In this document: piece by piece, positions 17,043-26,531 of the stretch | How the letters are laid out: each line of letters begins with the position of its first letter | Position numbering within the stretch: the stretch's first letter is position 1 | Origin: an uncultured Lachnospiraceae bacterium | Lineage (GTDB): Bacteria; Bacillota; Clostridia; Lachnospirales; Lachnospiraceae | Assembly: GCA_902776305.1 (NCBI GenBank) | Contig: CACYPS010000027.1 | Location: 1-64,000, forward strand | Direction: 5' to 3' | Length of the DNA stretch: 64,000 nt | The notes under the pieces: generated by a model | What the model saw: the letters and a program-made list of their open reading frames with translations, nothing else | Database searches by the model: none | What the model was told of the DNA's origin: nothing | Translations under genes and position numbers: made by a program

Positions 17043-18431
17043 ATGACAGAACGTGAAATCAAACGAATCCGGAACAAATTTATAACGGTAGCTACTCTGA
17101 CGCTTTTCGGCGTCATGCTGCTTATGGGAGGATTTATATACCTTTTCGGCGTCATCACAGTTCGCAATGAGACTTATCAGATTATGGAATACATTGCGGA
17201 AAATGATGGGAATCTGCCGGAACCGGATGAGCTTAGCAGTGCCGGAGGCAGCGAGGGTACACACGAAGGCACTTCAGATATGCCTGAGAACTACGACAGT
17301 TCTTTTTCGGACACCCTGGACTGGAGCTTCGGGAGCATCTTTGGCATCGGAAACTTCTTCGGCGAGACACCGGAGTATTACTATACGGTCCGGTATTTTG
17401 CCGTTCTTTTTGATGAGAACGAGCGTGTCACGAAGATCAAGACAAGCCATATTGCCAATATTGACAATGAAAAGGCGGAAAGATATGCACTGGCCGCGCT
17501 GGATAAATTCCGTAAATTCGGAAAGTACGGGAGATATTATTATTACTGTGCTGACAGAGAGAAGGGCGGCACGATCGTAATCTATCTGGACCGCACGGAG
17601 CAGCTGAGTCTGATGCGCCGCATTCTGCTCTCGGCGCTGTGCATTCTGGGCTTCGGAATGTGTCTGTCCTTCGTCATAATACCTCTGTTTTCCCAAAGCA
17701 TCGTGCGCACGGAAGTAGAGAATATGGAGAAGCAGAAACAGTTTATTACAAATGCCAGCCATGAACTCAAGACCCCGCTGGCGGTGATCAAAGCAAATAC
17801 GGAGCTTCAGGAAATAATGGACGGCGAGACGGAGTGGACGCAGTCGACGCTTAGGCAGGTGGACCGCATGAACGGCTTGATCGCCAATCTTTTACAGATT
17901 GCGCGCGCGCAGGAAAAGTCAGACGGCGAACTGTCGCAGGTCGACATCGCAGCTACCATATCGGAAACGGCGGATACTTTTATCCCCGTTGCCGAAAGCG
18001 AGGGTAAGAGACTTGAAAAGAAGATACCCGATTCCCTTGTGATAAGGTCTAATGACAGCAGTATAAGGCAGCTTACAACGCTTCTTATCGACAATGCCAT
18101 TAAGTATTGCGACGACGGCGGGACTATCCTGGTCGGTCTGGAGCAAAGCAGGCGGGGAGCGGTCCTCACTGTTTCCAACGACTATGCGGAAGGCGCAAGC
18201 GTAGATTATTCGCGCTTCTTTGAAAGATTTTACAGACAGGACGAGGCGCGTACCATATCGGCTGAGACTGCATCGGAAAAAGCAGCGGACGGATCCCAAA
18301 AGAGTACTGACAGGAACGGATATGGGATAGGTCTCTCCATCGCGGAGTCACTGACCAAGTCCCTGAAAGGGAATATTGATGTTTCCTGGAATGATGGCCG
18401 GATCCGGTTTACCTGCAGATTTTCCCATTGA
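17043..18431 (+). CDS. Membrane sensor histidine kinase
   Basis: A 462-residue kinase: TM1 (about 12-40), an extracytoplasmic sensor region (about 41-190, rich in Ser/Gly/Glu then aromatic), TM2 (about 191-215), HisKA with His240 in NASHELKTPLAVIKANTE, and HATPase_c (N box TTLLIDNAIKYCDDGG, G box NGYGIGLSIAESLTK). The stimulus is not evident. It is co-transcribed with the upstream response regulator as an ordinary two-component pair. Confidence 0.93.
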   Translation: MTEREIKRIRNKFITVATLTLFGVMLLMGGFIYLFGVITVRNETYQIMEYIAENDGNLPEPDELSSAGGSEGTHEGTSDMPENYDSSFSDTLDWSFGSIFGIGNFFGETPEYYYTVRYFAVLFDENERVTKIKTSHIANIDNEKAERYALAALDKFRKFGKYGRYYYYCADREKGGTIVIYLDRTEQLSLMRRILLSALCILGFGMCLSFVIIPLFSQSIVRTEVENMEKQKQFITNASHELKTPLAVIKANTELQEIMDGETEWTQSTLRQVDRMNGLIANLLQIARAQEKSDGELSQVDIAATISETADTFIPVAESEGKRLEKKIPDSLVIRSNDSSIRQLTTLLIDNAIKYCDDGGTILVGLEQSRRGAVLTVSNDYAEGASVDYSRFFERFYRQDEARTISAETASEKAADGSQKSTDRNGYGIGLSIAESLTKSLKGNIDVSWNDGRIRFTCRFSH

Positions 18432-18653
18432 CAGAGATTTCACATTCTTCACATTCGGAGAGTAGCAGCAGTTTTTCGGAAGTCTGCATTCTCCGTCTGC
18501 AACCGGCTGATTGCAGTGACAAAGTATGGTATTATGTAAGTGTTTGTTACTAATATAGATATGACATGTGTGGAAACTTGATACTTAACGGCTTTCACGG
18601 CGCCTCCTGGCGGGCTGTGAAAAGCGATAGCTTTCATTTTAAGGAGGTATTTT

Positions 18654-19805
18654 ATGGATTGGGTTGTCGTTGTTGATGATGATGTTACCAATCTCAAAAT
18701 GGCAGGGCGTATTCTCAGCAAGCACGATATGCGCGTGACGGCTTTGAAATCCGGTACGGCCCTTATTGAGTATATCAAGACCAACAAACCGGATCTGATT
18801 CTTCTGGATATCATGATGCCGGGACTCGATGGATTTGAGACTCTCAGGAGATTAAAGGAACAGATGCCTCGTTCCGAAGAAATCCCTGTGATTTTCCTGA
18901 CAGCTGATGAAAATCAGGAGTCCGAAACGCGGGGGCTTGCTCTCGGAGCTATGGACTTCATTAAAAAACCTTTTGTCCCGGAAGTCCTGGTTCTCCGTGT
19001 CCGGCATACGATAGAGCTGGTGAGGCTTCAGCGCAATCTGGAGCGGGAAAATGAGCGCATCCGCTCCGAACTCGCAATGGCTTCCCGCATACAGGCGGCC
19101 ATGCTGCCGGGCATTTTTCCCGCCTTTCCGGAACGGGAGGAAATCGACGTCTATGCCAGTATGGATCCGGTCAGGCGTGTCGGCGGCGATTTCTATGATT
19201 TCTTCTTTATTGATAATAATCGGTTGTGTCTTCTCATAGCAGATGTCTCCGACAAAGGAATTCCTGCGGCACTTTTCATGATGGCGTCCAAGATCATGTT
19301 GGCGGACAATGCGAAGAGCGGCAAGTCTCCGGCCCAGATTCTTCAGGATACAAATGAAGCCATCTGCGCCAATAATCCGGAAGGAATGTTCGTGACGGTA
19401 TGGCTCGGGATTCTGGATATATCCACAGGTCATCTTACGACTGCAAATGCAGGGCATGAGTATCCGGCACTGATGCATAAAGACGGGCACTTTGAACTTA
19501 TCAGAGACAGACACGGGTTGGTCATCGGCGGTATTCCCGGAATTCAATATTATGATTGCCATGTGGAGATGAAGCCGGGCTCAAAAATATTCGTATATAC
19601 GGATGGCGTGCCGGAAGCAACGAACGCCGGGAAGGAGTTTTTCGGGACAGAACGCATGCTGCAGGCGTTGAACGCCCATAAGGACGGCACTCCGAAGCAG
19701 ATTCTGCAAGGTGTGCGGAAAGCAGTGAATGATTTTGCTCAGGATACGGAACAGTTCGATGATATGACCATGCTGTGTCTGGAATATATGCCTAAGGAGC
19801 GGTAA
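18654..19805 (+). CDS. Receiver-SpoIIE (PP2C-type) phosphatase, RsbU/RssB-like
   Basis: A 383-residue protein: receiver domain (1-125, Asp52 in LILLDIMMPGLDG), a coiled-coil linker (about 126-155) and a SpoIIE-like PP2M phosphatase domain (about 165-383; RVGGDFYDFF, LLIADVSDKGIPAALFM, VYTDGVPEA, DDMTMLC). Such proteins dephosphorylate anti-sigma-antagonist proteins when their receiver domain is phosphorylated. AAGGAGG precedes the ATG. It ends two bases before the next kinase start, so kinase and output are one operon. No STAS or anti-sigma gene is in the window. Confidence 0.93.
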   Translation: MDWVVVVDDDVTNLKMAGRILSKHDMRVTALKSGTALIEYIKTNKPDLILLDIMMPGLDGFETLRRLKEQMPRSEEIPVIFLTADENQESETRGLALGAMDFIKKPFVPEVLVLRVRHTIELVRLQRNLERENERIRSELAMASRIQAAMLPGIFPAFPEREEIDVYASMDPVRRVGGDFYDFFFIDNNRLCLLIADVSDKGIPAALFMMASKIMLADNAKSGKSPAQILQDTNEAICANNPEGMFVTVWLGILDISTGHLTTANAGHEYPALMHKDGHFELIRDRHGLVIGGIPGIQYYDCHVEMKPGSKIFVYTDGVPEATNAGKEFFGTERMLQALNAHKDGTPKQILQGVRKAVNDFAQDTEQFDDMTMLCLEYMPKER

Positions 19806-19807
19806 CC

Positions 19808-22708
19808 ATGGAGCAACGGAAACCAGAGAAGGATTATTTTGAAACGCATCATCTCATTATTCTGGGATGCTATACTGTTTTAGCTATTCTGCTAATCGGA
19901 GAAGGCCTGATCCTGAAATGGGAATTGTGGGCTCTGATTCTGATTGCTATATCGGTAGGCGTCTGCTGGACTTTGCATATCCGGCAGACACTTTCAGATC
20001 ATACAAGGGTATGGGTCTATGCCGCTCTTATGATGGTGTCGACTTTCTTCTACGGGACTCATGTTACGAGTACTTATGATCTCGGACTGCTGATGACAGC
20101 CCTGATATTGATTTTTGTTTCTACGGGTATGTCGGGATTGATCACATTAGCCCAGTGTACGTATTATCTGGCGATGTTGTATGACCTGATTACCATGTAC
20201 CGCATGGGAGAGCGCTTTGACAGTCTGCTGATTACCAGGACGATACTTCATCTTGTCATTATCAGCGTCATATGTCTCATTGCCAGAAATATTATCAGAC
20301 AGTGGGTCGGCATTATGGACAAGTCTGAAGAAGAAAAACAGATGATGTCGGAGGCAGCGGACAGGTTGAATGACTTTCTCGCGAATATTTCCCACGAGAT
20401 CCGCACGCCGGTCAATGCTGTAATCGGACTTACGAGAATATGCATCGACAAGGTCAAAGACAGAGAAACGAAGAAAGACCTTATGTCTGTCATGGAGGCC
20501 GGCCAGAAGATCGGAGACCAGATCAGCGATATTCTGGACTATTCCGAGGTGGATATGGGATCTCTTGCGGTAAACGAAGAGGATTATATGATCACATCCC
20601 TGCTGCATGATATTGTAGCGGAGCTTTCGCCGCTGAAAAGGCAGGATCTGGAACTGGTCATAGATGTGGATCCACGCATTCCGGCCACCATGCGTTCTGA
20701 TGTTTCGAAGCTGAAGAAGATCATCCGTCATCTGATAGACAACGCACTCAAGTATACGGATGAGGGCGGCGTGTATGTACATTTCTCGCCTGAGGAGCGG
20801 GAGTACGGAATTAATCTGCTTATCGAAGTCACGGATACCGGAATAGGGATGACCGACGTAGAGCTGGAAAAGGTATTTGAACGCTTTTATCAGGCGGATT
20901 CGGGAAGAGCCCGGGCGGCGAACGGCCTGGGATTGGGGCTTTCCATTGTGAAGGGCTTTACCAGAAGCCTGAACGGTTTTCTGAAGATAGACAGCGAGCC
21001 GGGGGTAGGAACGACGATCCGCGTCAGCATCCCCCAGAAAGTCGTCGGTAATGAGTATTGCATGAGTATTCAGGATCCGGGCAGACTGAGTCTCGGGGCG
21101 TATCTCCATCTTGAAAAATACAGAAATCCTCATGTCAGGGAATTCTACAATGCCATGGTTAAAGACCTGGTGTTGGGACTTAAAGTGAAAATGCAGCGTG
21201 CGGACAATATGGCTGGGTTCAAAAAACTGGCGCAGGCTACTCGGTTCACACATGTCTTCGTGGGACAACAGGAATATGAGGAAGATCCGGAGTTCATGAA
21301 TGAACTTGCGAAGACGGTGATGGTAGCCGTCGTATGCGACGCCTCGTTCGAGATACCCGGTGCTCCGGGAGTCAGGCTTATGCGAAAGCCGTTCTACTGT
21401 GTTCCGGTCATCTCATTTGTGAACACGAACAGGTCAGATTTAGGAAAAACGAAGGAAAAACTTTACACCAGAGGCGTGAGAGCGCTTGTGGTAGATGATG
21501 AGAATATGAATCTCCTTGTGGCAAAGCAGATATTTTCAGGCTACGGCATGAAAGTAAGTACGGTATCTTCCGGACCGGAAGCGATCGAGTATGTACGGAA
21601 CCATGAGGTTGATCTCATTTTCATGGATCATATGATGCCGGGTATGGACGGAGTGGAAGCCATGAAGCGCATTCGCGCTGTGTATGCCAAGGAGAAAAAG
21701 GAAGTGCCGATCGTAGCCCTCACGGCCAATACTGTCAGTACGGCAAATGAGATGTTCCTGCGGGAGGGATTCGACGCTTTCCTTGCAAAGCCCATTGTGA
21801 TCACGGAACTTGAGAGAACGATGAGAAAAGTTCTGCCGAAATCGCTTCTCACGTTGGAGAAAGCGGGTTCCGAAAGGGAAGTCAGTTCTCAGGTTTTCGA
21901 GCAGGCACATGAAAGTTCTTCGGCAGGTGCCGGCATGATATCCGGAGACGATGCTTCATACCGGAACGGCAGCTCTGAAAGCACAGACGGTATTGCCGAA
22001 TCTCCGCAGAATAACAGCCGGGAGACCTCCTGGGAAGAAAAGCTTACGCAGATCGAATCGCTCGGAGTGGATACTACGGTCGGTTTGATGTATTGTCAGA
22101 ATGATAATGACTTTTATCAGGAGCTTCTGCTGCAGTATGCAAGCGAGGCGGATGGCAAAATCAGGAATGCTTCGATGGATCTGGAAGAAGGGGATTTTAA
22201 GAACTATGAGATCCTTGTGCACGCAGTCAAGAGCACTTCGAAAATGATCGGGGCTGCTCACCTGTCCGAAGCAGCATTTGCATTGGAGAAGGCCGCAAAG
22301 GACGAAGACGGAGAGACGATCCGTCTGGGACATGAGAGCGCGATGAAGGAGTATCGGCACATCGCGGACGGTATACTGACGACTTTCGGGAAGAAGACCG
22401 ATGCAAAGTCAGAGGAGGATGAAGAAATCCTGGAGTTTTTCCCTGAAGGTGGTCCGGACAACGAGATTCTGGAGTTTTTCCCCGAGGAAGAGCCGAGTGA
22501 CGAGGTTCTGGAGTTTTTCCCCGAGGGAGAAGCAGACGACGATGTCCTGGAATTTGCTCCCGAGGGAGAGCCGGACGACGAGATTCTGGAATTTGCTCCC
22601 GAGGGAGAAGCAGATGACGATGTCCTGGAATTTGCCCCCGAGGGAGAAGCGGACGACTATGATAACGATATTGTGGAATTCTATCCGGAAGGAAGTGAAC
22701 ATCCATGA
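19808..22708 (+). CDS. Hybrid sensor histidine kinase with receiver, HPt and C-terminal acidic repeats
   Basis: A 966-residue protein: five to six membrane helices (about 17-165, no large outer loop), HisKA with His196 in LANISHEIRTPVNAVIG, HATPase_c (HLIDNALKYTDEGG; GLGLGLSIVKG), a degenerate receiver-like region (about 415-545), a receiver with Asp607 in LIFMDHMMPGMDG, and an HPt domain with His805 in LVHAVKSTSK. The last 95 residues are a tandem repeat of about 13 residues (DEILEFAPEGEAD and variants). The layout fits a His-Asp-His phosphorelay whose HPt feeds the REC-SpoIIE protein upstream. ATGA overlap links it to the next kinase. Confidence 0.92.
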   Translation: MEQRKPEKDYFETHHLIILGCYTVLAILLIGEGLILKWELWALILIAISVGVCWTLHIRQTLSDHTRVWVYAALMMVSTFFYGTHVTSTYDLGLLMTALILIFVSTGMSGLITLAQCTYYLAMLYDLITMYRMGERFDSLLITRTILHLVIISVICLIARNIIRQWVGIMDKSEEEKQMMSEAADRLNDFLANISHEIRTPVNAVIGLTRICIDKVKDRETKKDLMSVMEAGQKIGDQISDILDYSEVDMGSLAVNEEDYMITSLLHDIVAELSPLKRQDLELVIDVDPRIPATMRSDVSKLKKIIRHLIDNALKYTDEGGVYVHFSPEEREYGINLLIEVTDTGIGMTDVELEKVFERFYQADSGRARAANGLGLGLSIVKGFTRSLNGFLKIDSEPGVGTTIRVSIPQKVVGNEYCMSIQDPGRLSLGAYLHLEKYRNPHVREFYNAMVKDLVLGLKVKMQRADNMAGFKKLAQATRFTHVFVGQQEYEEDPEFMNELAKTVMVAVVCDASFEIPGAPGVRLMRKPFYCVPVISFVNTNRSDLGKTKEKLYTRGVRALVVDDENMNLLVAKQIFSGYGMKVSTVSSGPEAIEYVRNHEVDLIFMDHMMPGMDGVEAMKRIRAVYAKEKKEVPIVALTANTVSTANEMFLREGFDAFLAKPIVITELERTMRKVLPKSLLTLEKAGSEREVSSQVFEQAHESSSAGAGMISGDDASYRNGSSESTDGIAESPQNNSRETSWEEKLTQIESLGVDTTVGLMYCQNDNDFYQELLLQYASEADGKIRNASMDLEEGDFKNYEILVHAVKSTSKMIGAAHLSEAAFALEKAAKDEDGETIRLGHESAMKEYRHIADGILTTFGKKTDAKSEEDEEILEFFPEGGPDNEILEFFPEEEPSDEVLEFFPEGEADDDVLEFAPEGEPDDEILEFAPEGEADDDVLEFAPEGEADDYDNDIVEFYPEGSEHP
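22421..22693 (+). repeat. In-frame tandem repeat, 39-bp period, about seven copies
   Basis: Units of 39-42 bp encode (D/E)(I/V)LEF(F/A)PEGE(A/P)DD. The unit GTCCTGGAATTTGCTCCC is nearly identical in adjacent copies, as expected of a recent copy-number-variable repeat. It encodes the acidic tail of the hybrid kinase. Confidence 0.85.
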
Positions 22709-25443
22709 ATAAAATGATAGATTTTATATTCCGCCAGAAGAAAAACCCGAATTGTGAAGCCCTGATAAAGGACGGCGTGTATGACGCCCTCCGGGTGTCT
22801 CTCATAGTCACTCCTCTTTTCATAGTAGCGATCACGTCGACGTTTCTTAAGTCCTTTTTTTGGGACGAATCTAATATAAAATTCGCTCTTGCGCAGAACT
22901 ATCAGTTTTACTATGCCTGTGTCATAGTCTGTGAAGTCCTTTACGGAATTCTTTTGCTTTACATTCGTAAAAATTATGATGAGAGATACCGCCTGCTGCC
23001 GCGCATCAATGTATTCATGATGGTGATGCTGCTGTGGTATGCAATCAATGTATGCAGACTGGATTATACCTCATATGACTACAGGGTGAATCCGACACTT
23101 TTTATGGTCGTGTCAATGTGTGTTCCGTTTACACTTTATCTCGATGTGAGACTTTATCTGCTCATTACGGTGATTTCGGATTGTATCTTTGCCCGCCTGT
23201 ATTTTATTGAAGGACCATATGCGGCATATAACAGAAGCAGTTTCGAATATTTCGGCTTTTTTATCGGTACGCAGCTTCTTCTCGGCGTGATTGTCTACTA
23301 TTACAAATACAACGCGAAACAGAACATTCTTGAGCAGAAAGCACAGAAAGAAGAGATTCGAAAATTAAATCAGGCACAGAACAGATTCTTTTCCAACATG
23401 AGCCATGAAATTCGGACTCCGATCAATACGATCATAGGTCTGAATGAGATGATCCTGCGGCAGAATGCTTCACCGGAAATCAATGAGGATGCCGAAAATA
23501 TCCAGGCAGCCAGCAAGATGCTTCTCCATCTGATCAATGACATTCTGGATATGTCAAAATTTGAAACGGGTCAGATGGAACTCACGCCGGCACCTTACCG
23601 CACCGGGGATATGCTTTCCGACATCGTTGGTATGCTGTGGATACGCGCAAAGGAGAAGAATCTCGAGTTTTCTGTAGATGTATCGCCGGACCTTCCGTCG
23701 GAACTGCTCGGAGACGACATGCGTATCAAGCAGGTCCTGATTAATGTCCTGAATAATGCTATTAAATACACGAGCGAGGGTTCCGTACGCCTGCAGATTC
23801 AGTGTGAGAGGAACGACTCCGGAGTCGCGCTGGTCTCCTATGCCATAAGCGATACAGGCATGGGTATCAAAACGGAGAGTATCCCCTATCTGTTTACGGC
23901 CTTTAAACGCGTCGATATGGATAAGAACAAATATATCGAGGGTACTGGGCTCGGTCTCTCCATCGTCAAGCAATTTGTCGATCTTATGGGTGGAAAGATC
24001 ACGGTCAACAGCGTGTATACGAAAGGATCCACTTTTATAATCGAGATTCCTCAGAAAATCGTTGTGGATGAGCCGTTGGGTGAGATTGATGTGCTGAACA
24101 GAAAGCGGGCTCGGGAGGAGCATATTTATGTGCAGTCTTTTGAAGCTCCGGATGCAAAGGTGCTTGTTGTGGACGACACGTCGGCCAACCTCATGGTCGT
24201 GTCGAAGCTTCTCAGGGATACGCGGGTCAAACTGGAGCTGGTTTCCTCCGGAAAGGAAGCCCTGGATAAGACGCAGGAAAATTTCTACCATGTCATTCTG
24301 ATGGATCACAAGATGCCGGGTATGGACGGAATCGAGTGCATGCACGCTATAAGGGCGCAGGTGGGTGGTAAATGTCAGGAGTCAAAGATCATAGCTCTGA
24401 CGGCAAACGCCGGAAGCGACACGAAAGAAATGTATTTCAGGGAAGGCTTTGATGGATATCTGATGAAGCCTGTAACAGGTGAAGAACTGGAAAATACAGT
24501 GTATCATGCTCTCCCGAAAGACATCGTGACGGTGACCGGAACAGCGCAGGAACTTGCAGAAGAGAGTACTGCATGGGTAAGGGAACATAAGAAGAAAAAG
24601 CGAATCAAGGTGACGACCGACAGTGTTGCGGATATTCCGGCAGAATTCGTCGAGCAGTATGACATTGCACTGATTCCGCATATGGTGAAAACCGGCTACG
24701 GACTTTTCAAAGACGGTCTGGAAATAGAAACGGCCGGTCTTATATCATATATGGAAGAAACGAATGCGGTCGCGGAAACGCTTTCTCCTTCCGTGGAAGA
24801 TTACAGCGATTTCTTCTCAAAGCAGCTTGACGAGGCCAACAACATCATTCACATATCCATATCCAGCCAGATCCTCAATACCGGTTATCCGGCAGCTCAG
24901 AAGGCAGCTGCTGATTTCGGGAATGTAACGGTAATAGATTCCGGGCATCTGTCGAGCGGCCAGGGCATCATGGCCGTCGTGGCAGCCCGTCTGGCAGAGG
25001 AGGGAAAGGATGTCGAGAGTATTGCGGCAGAAATGGAAGAGATGAAGCGGCATGTACACACAAGCTTTATTGTGGATTCGCTTGATTACCTGGCCAGACA
25101 GAAATATATCTCCGCGCGCGGCGGTTATCTGGCAGACGCGTTCATGGCCCATCCGGTGCTTGCTCTGAGAAAAGGAAAAATGGCTTTGAGCAGATTCTAT
25201 TTCGGTTCCAGAGAACGAGCCTGGAAGAAGTATATAGCATCCGCGCTCCGGGTACCGGGAACGATCAGCAACCGGATTGTGTTCATCACATATGCCGGCA
25301 TGTCGACAAAAGAACTGGATAAGGTAAAGGAGTTGGTCGAGGCAAAGGTGAAGTTTGATAGGATTTATATTCAGAAAGCCTCTCCCGCAATTGCGGCAAG
25401 CTGCGGACCGGGGACATTCGGCCTGCTGTTCTTTACAGAGTGA
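22705..25443 (+). CDS. Hybrid sensor kinase fused to a DegV (fatty-acid-binding) domain
   Basis: A 912-residue protein: about six membrane helices (30-200), HisKA with His234 in SNMSHEIRTPINTIIG, HATPase_c (VLNNAIKYTSEGS; GTGLGLSIVKQ), a receiver with Asp534 in VILMDHKMPGMDG, and residues about 632-912 forming a complete DegV domain (VTTDSVADIP, SISSQILNTGYPAA, DSGHLSSGQG, GPGTFGLLFF). DegV/FakB proteins bind a fatty acid and present it for phosphorylation, so the kinase may sense or signal acyl chains. It has no HPt domain of its own and may use the one in the preceding kinase. Its ATG overlaps the upstream stop by four bases. Confidence 0.92.
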   Translation: MNKMIDFIFRQKKNPNCEALIKDGVYDALRVSLIVTPLFIVAITSTFLKSFFWDESNIKFALAQNYQFYYACVIVCEVLYGILLLYIRKNYDERYRLLPRINVFMMVMLLWYAINVCRLDYTSYDYRVNPTLFMVVSMCVPFTLYLDVRLYLLITVISDCIFARLYFIEGPYAAYNRSSFEYFGFFIGTQLLLGVIVYYYKYNAKQNILEQKAQKEEIRKLNQAQNRFFSNMSHEIRTPINTIIGLNEMILRQNASPEINEDAENIQAASKMLLHLINDILDMSKFETGQMELTPAPYRTGDMLSDIVGMLWIRAKEKNLEFSVDVSPDLPSELLGDDMRIKQVLINVLNNAIKYTSEGSVRLQIQCERNDSGVALVSYAISDTGMGIKTESIPYLFTAFKRVDMDKNKYIEGTGLGLSIVKQFVDLMGGKITVNSVYTKGSTFIIEIPQKIVVDEPLGEIDVLNRKRAREEHIYVQSFEAPDAKVLVVDDTSANLMVVSKLLRDTRVKLELVSSGKEALDKTQENFYHVILMDHKMPGMDGIECMHAIRAQVGGKCQESKIIALTANAGSDTKEMYFREGFDGYLMKPVTGEELENTVYHALPKDIVTVTGTAQELAEESTAWVREHKKKKRIKVTTDSVADIPAEFVEQYDIALIPHMVKTGYGLFKDGLEIETAGLISYMEETNAVAETLSPSVEDYSDFFSKQLDEANNIIHISISSQILNTGYPAAQKAAADFGNVTVIDSGHLSSGQGIMAVVAARLAEEGKDVESIAAEMEEMKRHVHTSFIVDSLDYLARQKYISARGGYLADAFMAHPVLALRKGKMALSRFYFGSRERAWKKYIASALRVPGTISNRIVFITYAGMSTKELDKVKELVEAKVKFDRIYIQKASPAIAASCGPGTFGLLFFTE

Positions 25444-25538
25444 GAGAAGGACTTGAATCACTTTTTATTATAGTTTTTTCATATAGGGAGGCTGCCTTGA
25501 AGATACGTAGTATATACGGTAATGTATAGTTAACTACA

Positions 25539-25738
25539 AAAACTTCCCACTTCGTTTCTAAGTTGCTGTCGAAACCATAAATAATGCAATCGGAGCGGCG
25601 TCGTCGAGCGGCCGGCACTTTAAATTTTCAAGCAGATAGGAAATCTTTGATTTCCGTGATCGAACTTATGCTGTGCAGCGTCCCGACGATGTATTATTTA
25701 ATGGTAAGACAGCTCGGATATTTCATGTGGGAAGTTTG
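25539..25738. mobile_element. MITE-like element, copy 1 (about 200 bp with terminal inverted repeats)
   Basis: It begins AAACTTCCCAC (25541-25550 region) and ends GTGGGAAGTTT (25727-25737). Inside, GGCGTCGTCGAGCGGCCGG, AAATTTTCAAG and CGTCCCGACGATG match, in inverted orientation, the element at 55584-55803. The interior folds back on itself and holds no coding frame. It fills most of the gap between the DegV kinase and the small Cys-rich gene. Confidence 0.75.
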
Positions 25739-25786
25739 AGATAGCTGTTTATGAGCAGACCGTACTGTCAGAAAGAGAGGTGTACT

Positions 25787-26008
25787 ATGAAATCACTATT
25801 AATAAAAGACACCACAAGAGAAGAACGCGAAGAGATCATCCGCAGCTCCATGGATTGCGGCGGGGGATGTGAGAACTGCTCCTCCTGCTGGCTTGGTGGC
25901 GGCTCACCCTGGGACATCTATCAGGACTATATTGACGGTAAGCGTGAGATCAGAGAGATCAACGCGGTATATATGGAAGAGTACCGCCAGGGCAGAAAGA
26001 TTCTCTGA
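25787..26008 (+). CDS. Small CX3CX2CX2C protein, first of a tandem pair
   Basis: I take the ATG at 25787 (MKSLLIKDTTREERE) with AGAGAGG upstream; this gives 73 residues. The centre reads CGGGCENCSSC (C-x3-C-x2-C-x2-C), followed by a Gly-rich turn and DIYQDYIDGKREI. The same cysteine spacing and a DDYIMGKR-like tail recur in the next gene, so the two are paralogues. Four closely spaced cysteines suggest a metal or iron-sulfur site; no function is known to me for this family. Confidence 0.75.
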   Translation: MKSLLIKDTTREEREEIIRSSMDCGGGCENCSSCWLGGGSPWDIYQDYIDGKREIREINAVYMEEYRQGRKIL

Positions 26009-26019
26009 GGGGTAATGTT

Positions 26020-26220
26020 ATGAACGAAGCGCCGAAGATATCCGACTCGACGGTCGAGGAAAGAAGAGAATACATCAGGAAAAGATACCCGTGTATAGCC
26101 GACTGCGATATGTGCGGGCTCTGCAAAGTGTTTCATGGCATGGATGCGGAACGGGCCTACGATGACTACATCATGGGAAAGCGAACGTTCATGGATGTAT
26201 CTGCAGATTACAGACGCTGA
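26020..26220 (+). CDS. Small CX3CX2CX2C protein, second of a tandem pair
   Basis: A 66-residue protein starting 11 bp after its paralogue, with GAGGGG before the ATG. It carries CIADCDMCGLC (same C-x3-C-x2-C-x2-C spacing) and AYDDYIMGKRTF, matching DIYQDYIDGKREI of the first protein. Sequence outside these parts has diverged, which argues that the cysteine motif and the YDDYIxGKR tail are what is selected. Confidence 0.75.
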   Translation: MNEAPKISDSTVEERREYIRKRYPCIADCDMCGLCKVFHGMDAERAYDDYIMGKRTFMDVSADYRR

Positions 26221-26346
26221 TTATCCATAAACAGAAGCTTTCGGATAGCATCGGGAAAATGTGTTGCAGATTACCTGTTCATTATGTGCCGCTTGTTCTT
26301 TTGCTACAATCGTCACGTGAATACTACATCATAAATTTAATTGGGG

Positions 26347-26470
26347 TTGACGCATTAGGCAGTGCCGACACAATATAGTACAGACATTTTAAATGATGAC
26401 TGCAATATGTTGTGGCTTCGCTTTTGATATGCGACAACCTCTTTTTCTGTCTGTAAAATCAAGGTATAAT
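26347..26470 (+). promoter_or_regulatory. Possible OPT promoters and intervening hairpin
   Basis: TTGACG (26347-26352) with CAATAT 18 bases on is a weak promoter. A hairpin (about GTTGTGGC/GCGACAAC, 26410-26437) followed by CTCTTTTTCTG looks like a terminator. A second -10, TATAAT, is at 26465-26470 with a poor -35. This could be an attenuated leader or simply the end of the upstream operon plus a new promoter. The remainder of 26221-26531 shows no gene. Confidence 0.4.
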
Positions 26471-26531
26471 GATTTTGGATAAACATGTTCCGTATGGAAG
26501 TTTATCTGAGAAATAGGAAAGAGGAAGAAGT

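Noticed and set aside
20147-21268. Open frame of 373 codons on the minus strand
   Set aside because: It is the shadow of the hybrid kinase, whose domains are unmistakable on the plus strand.
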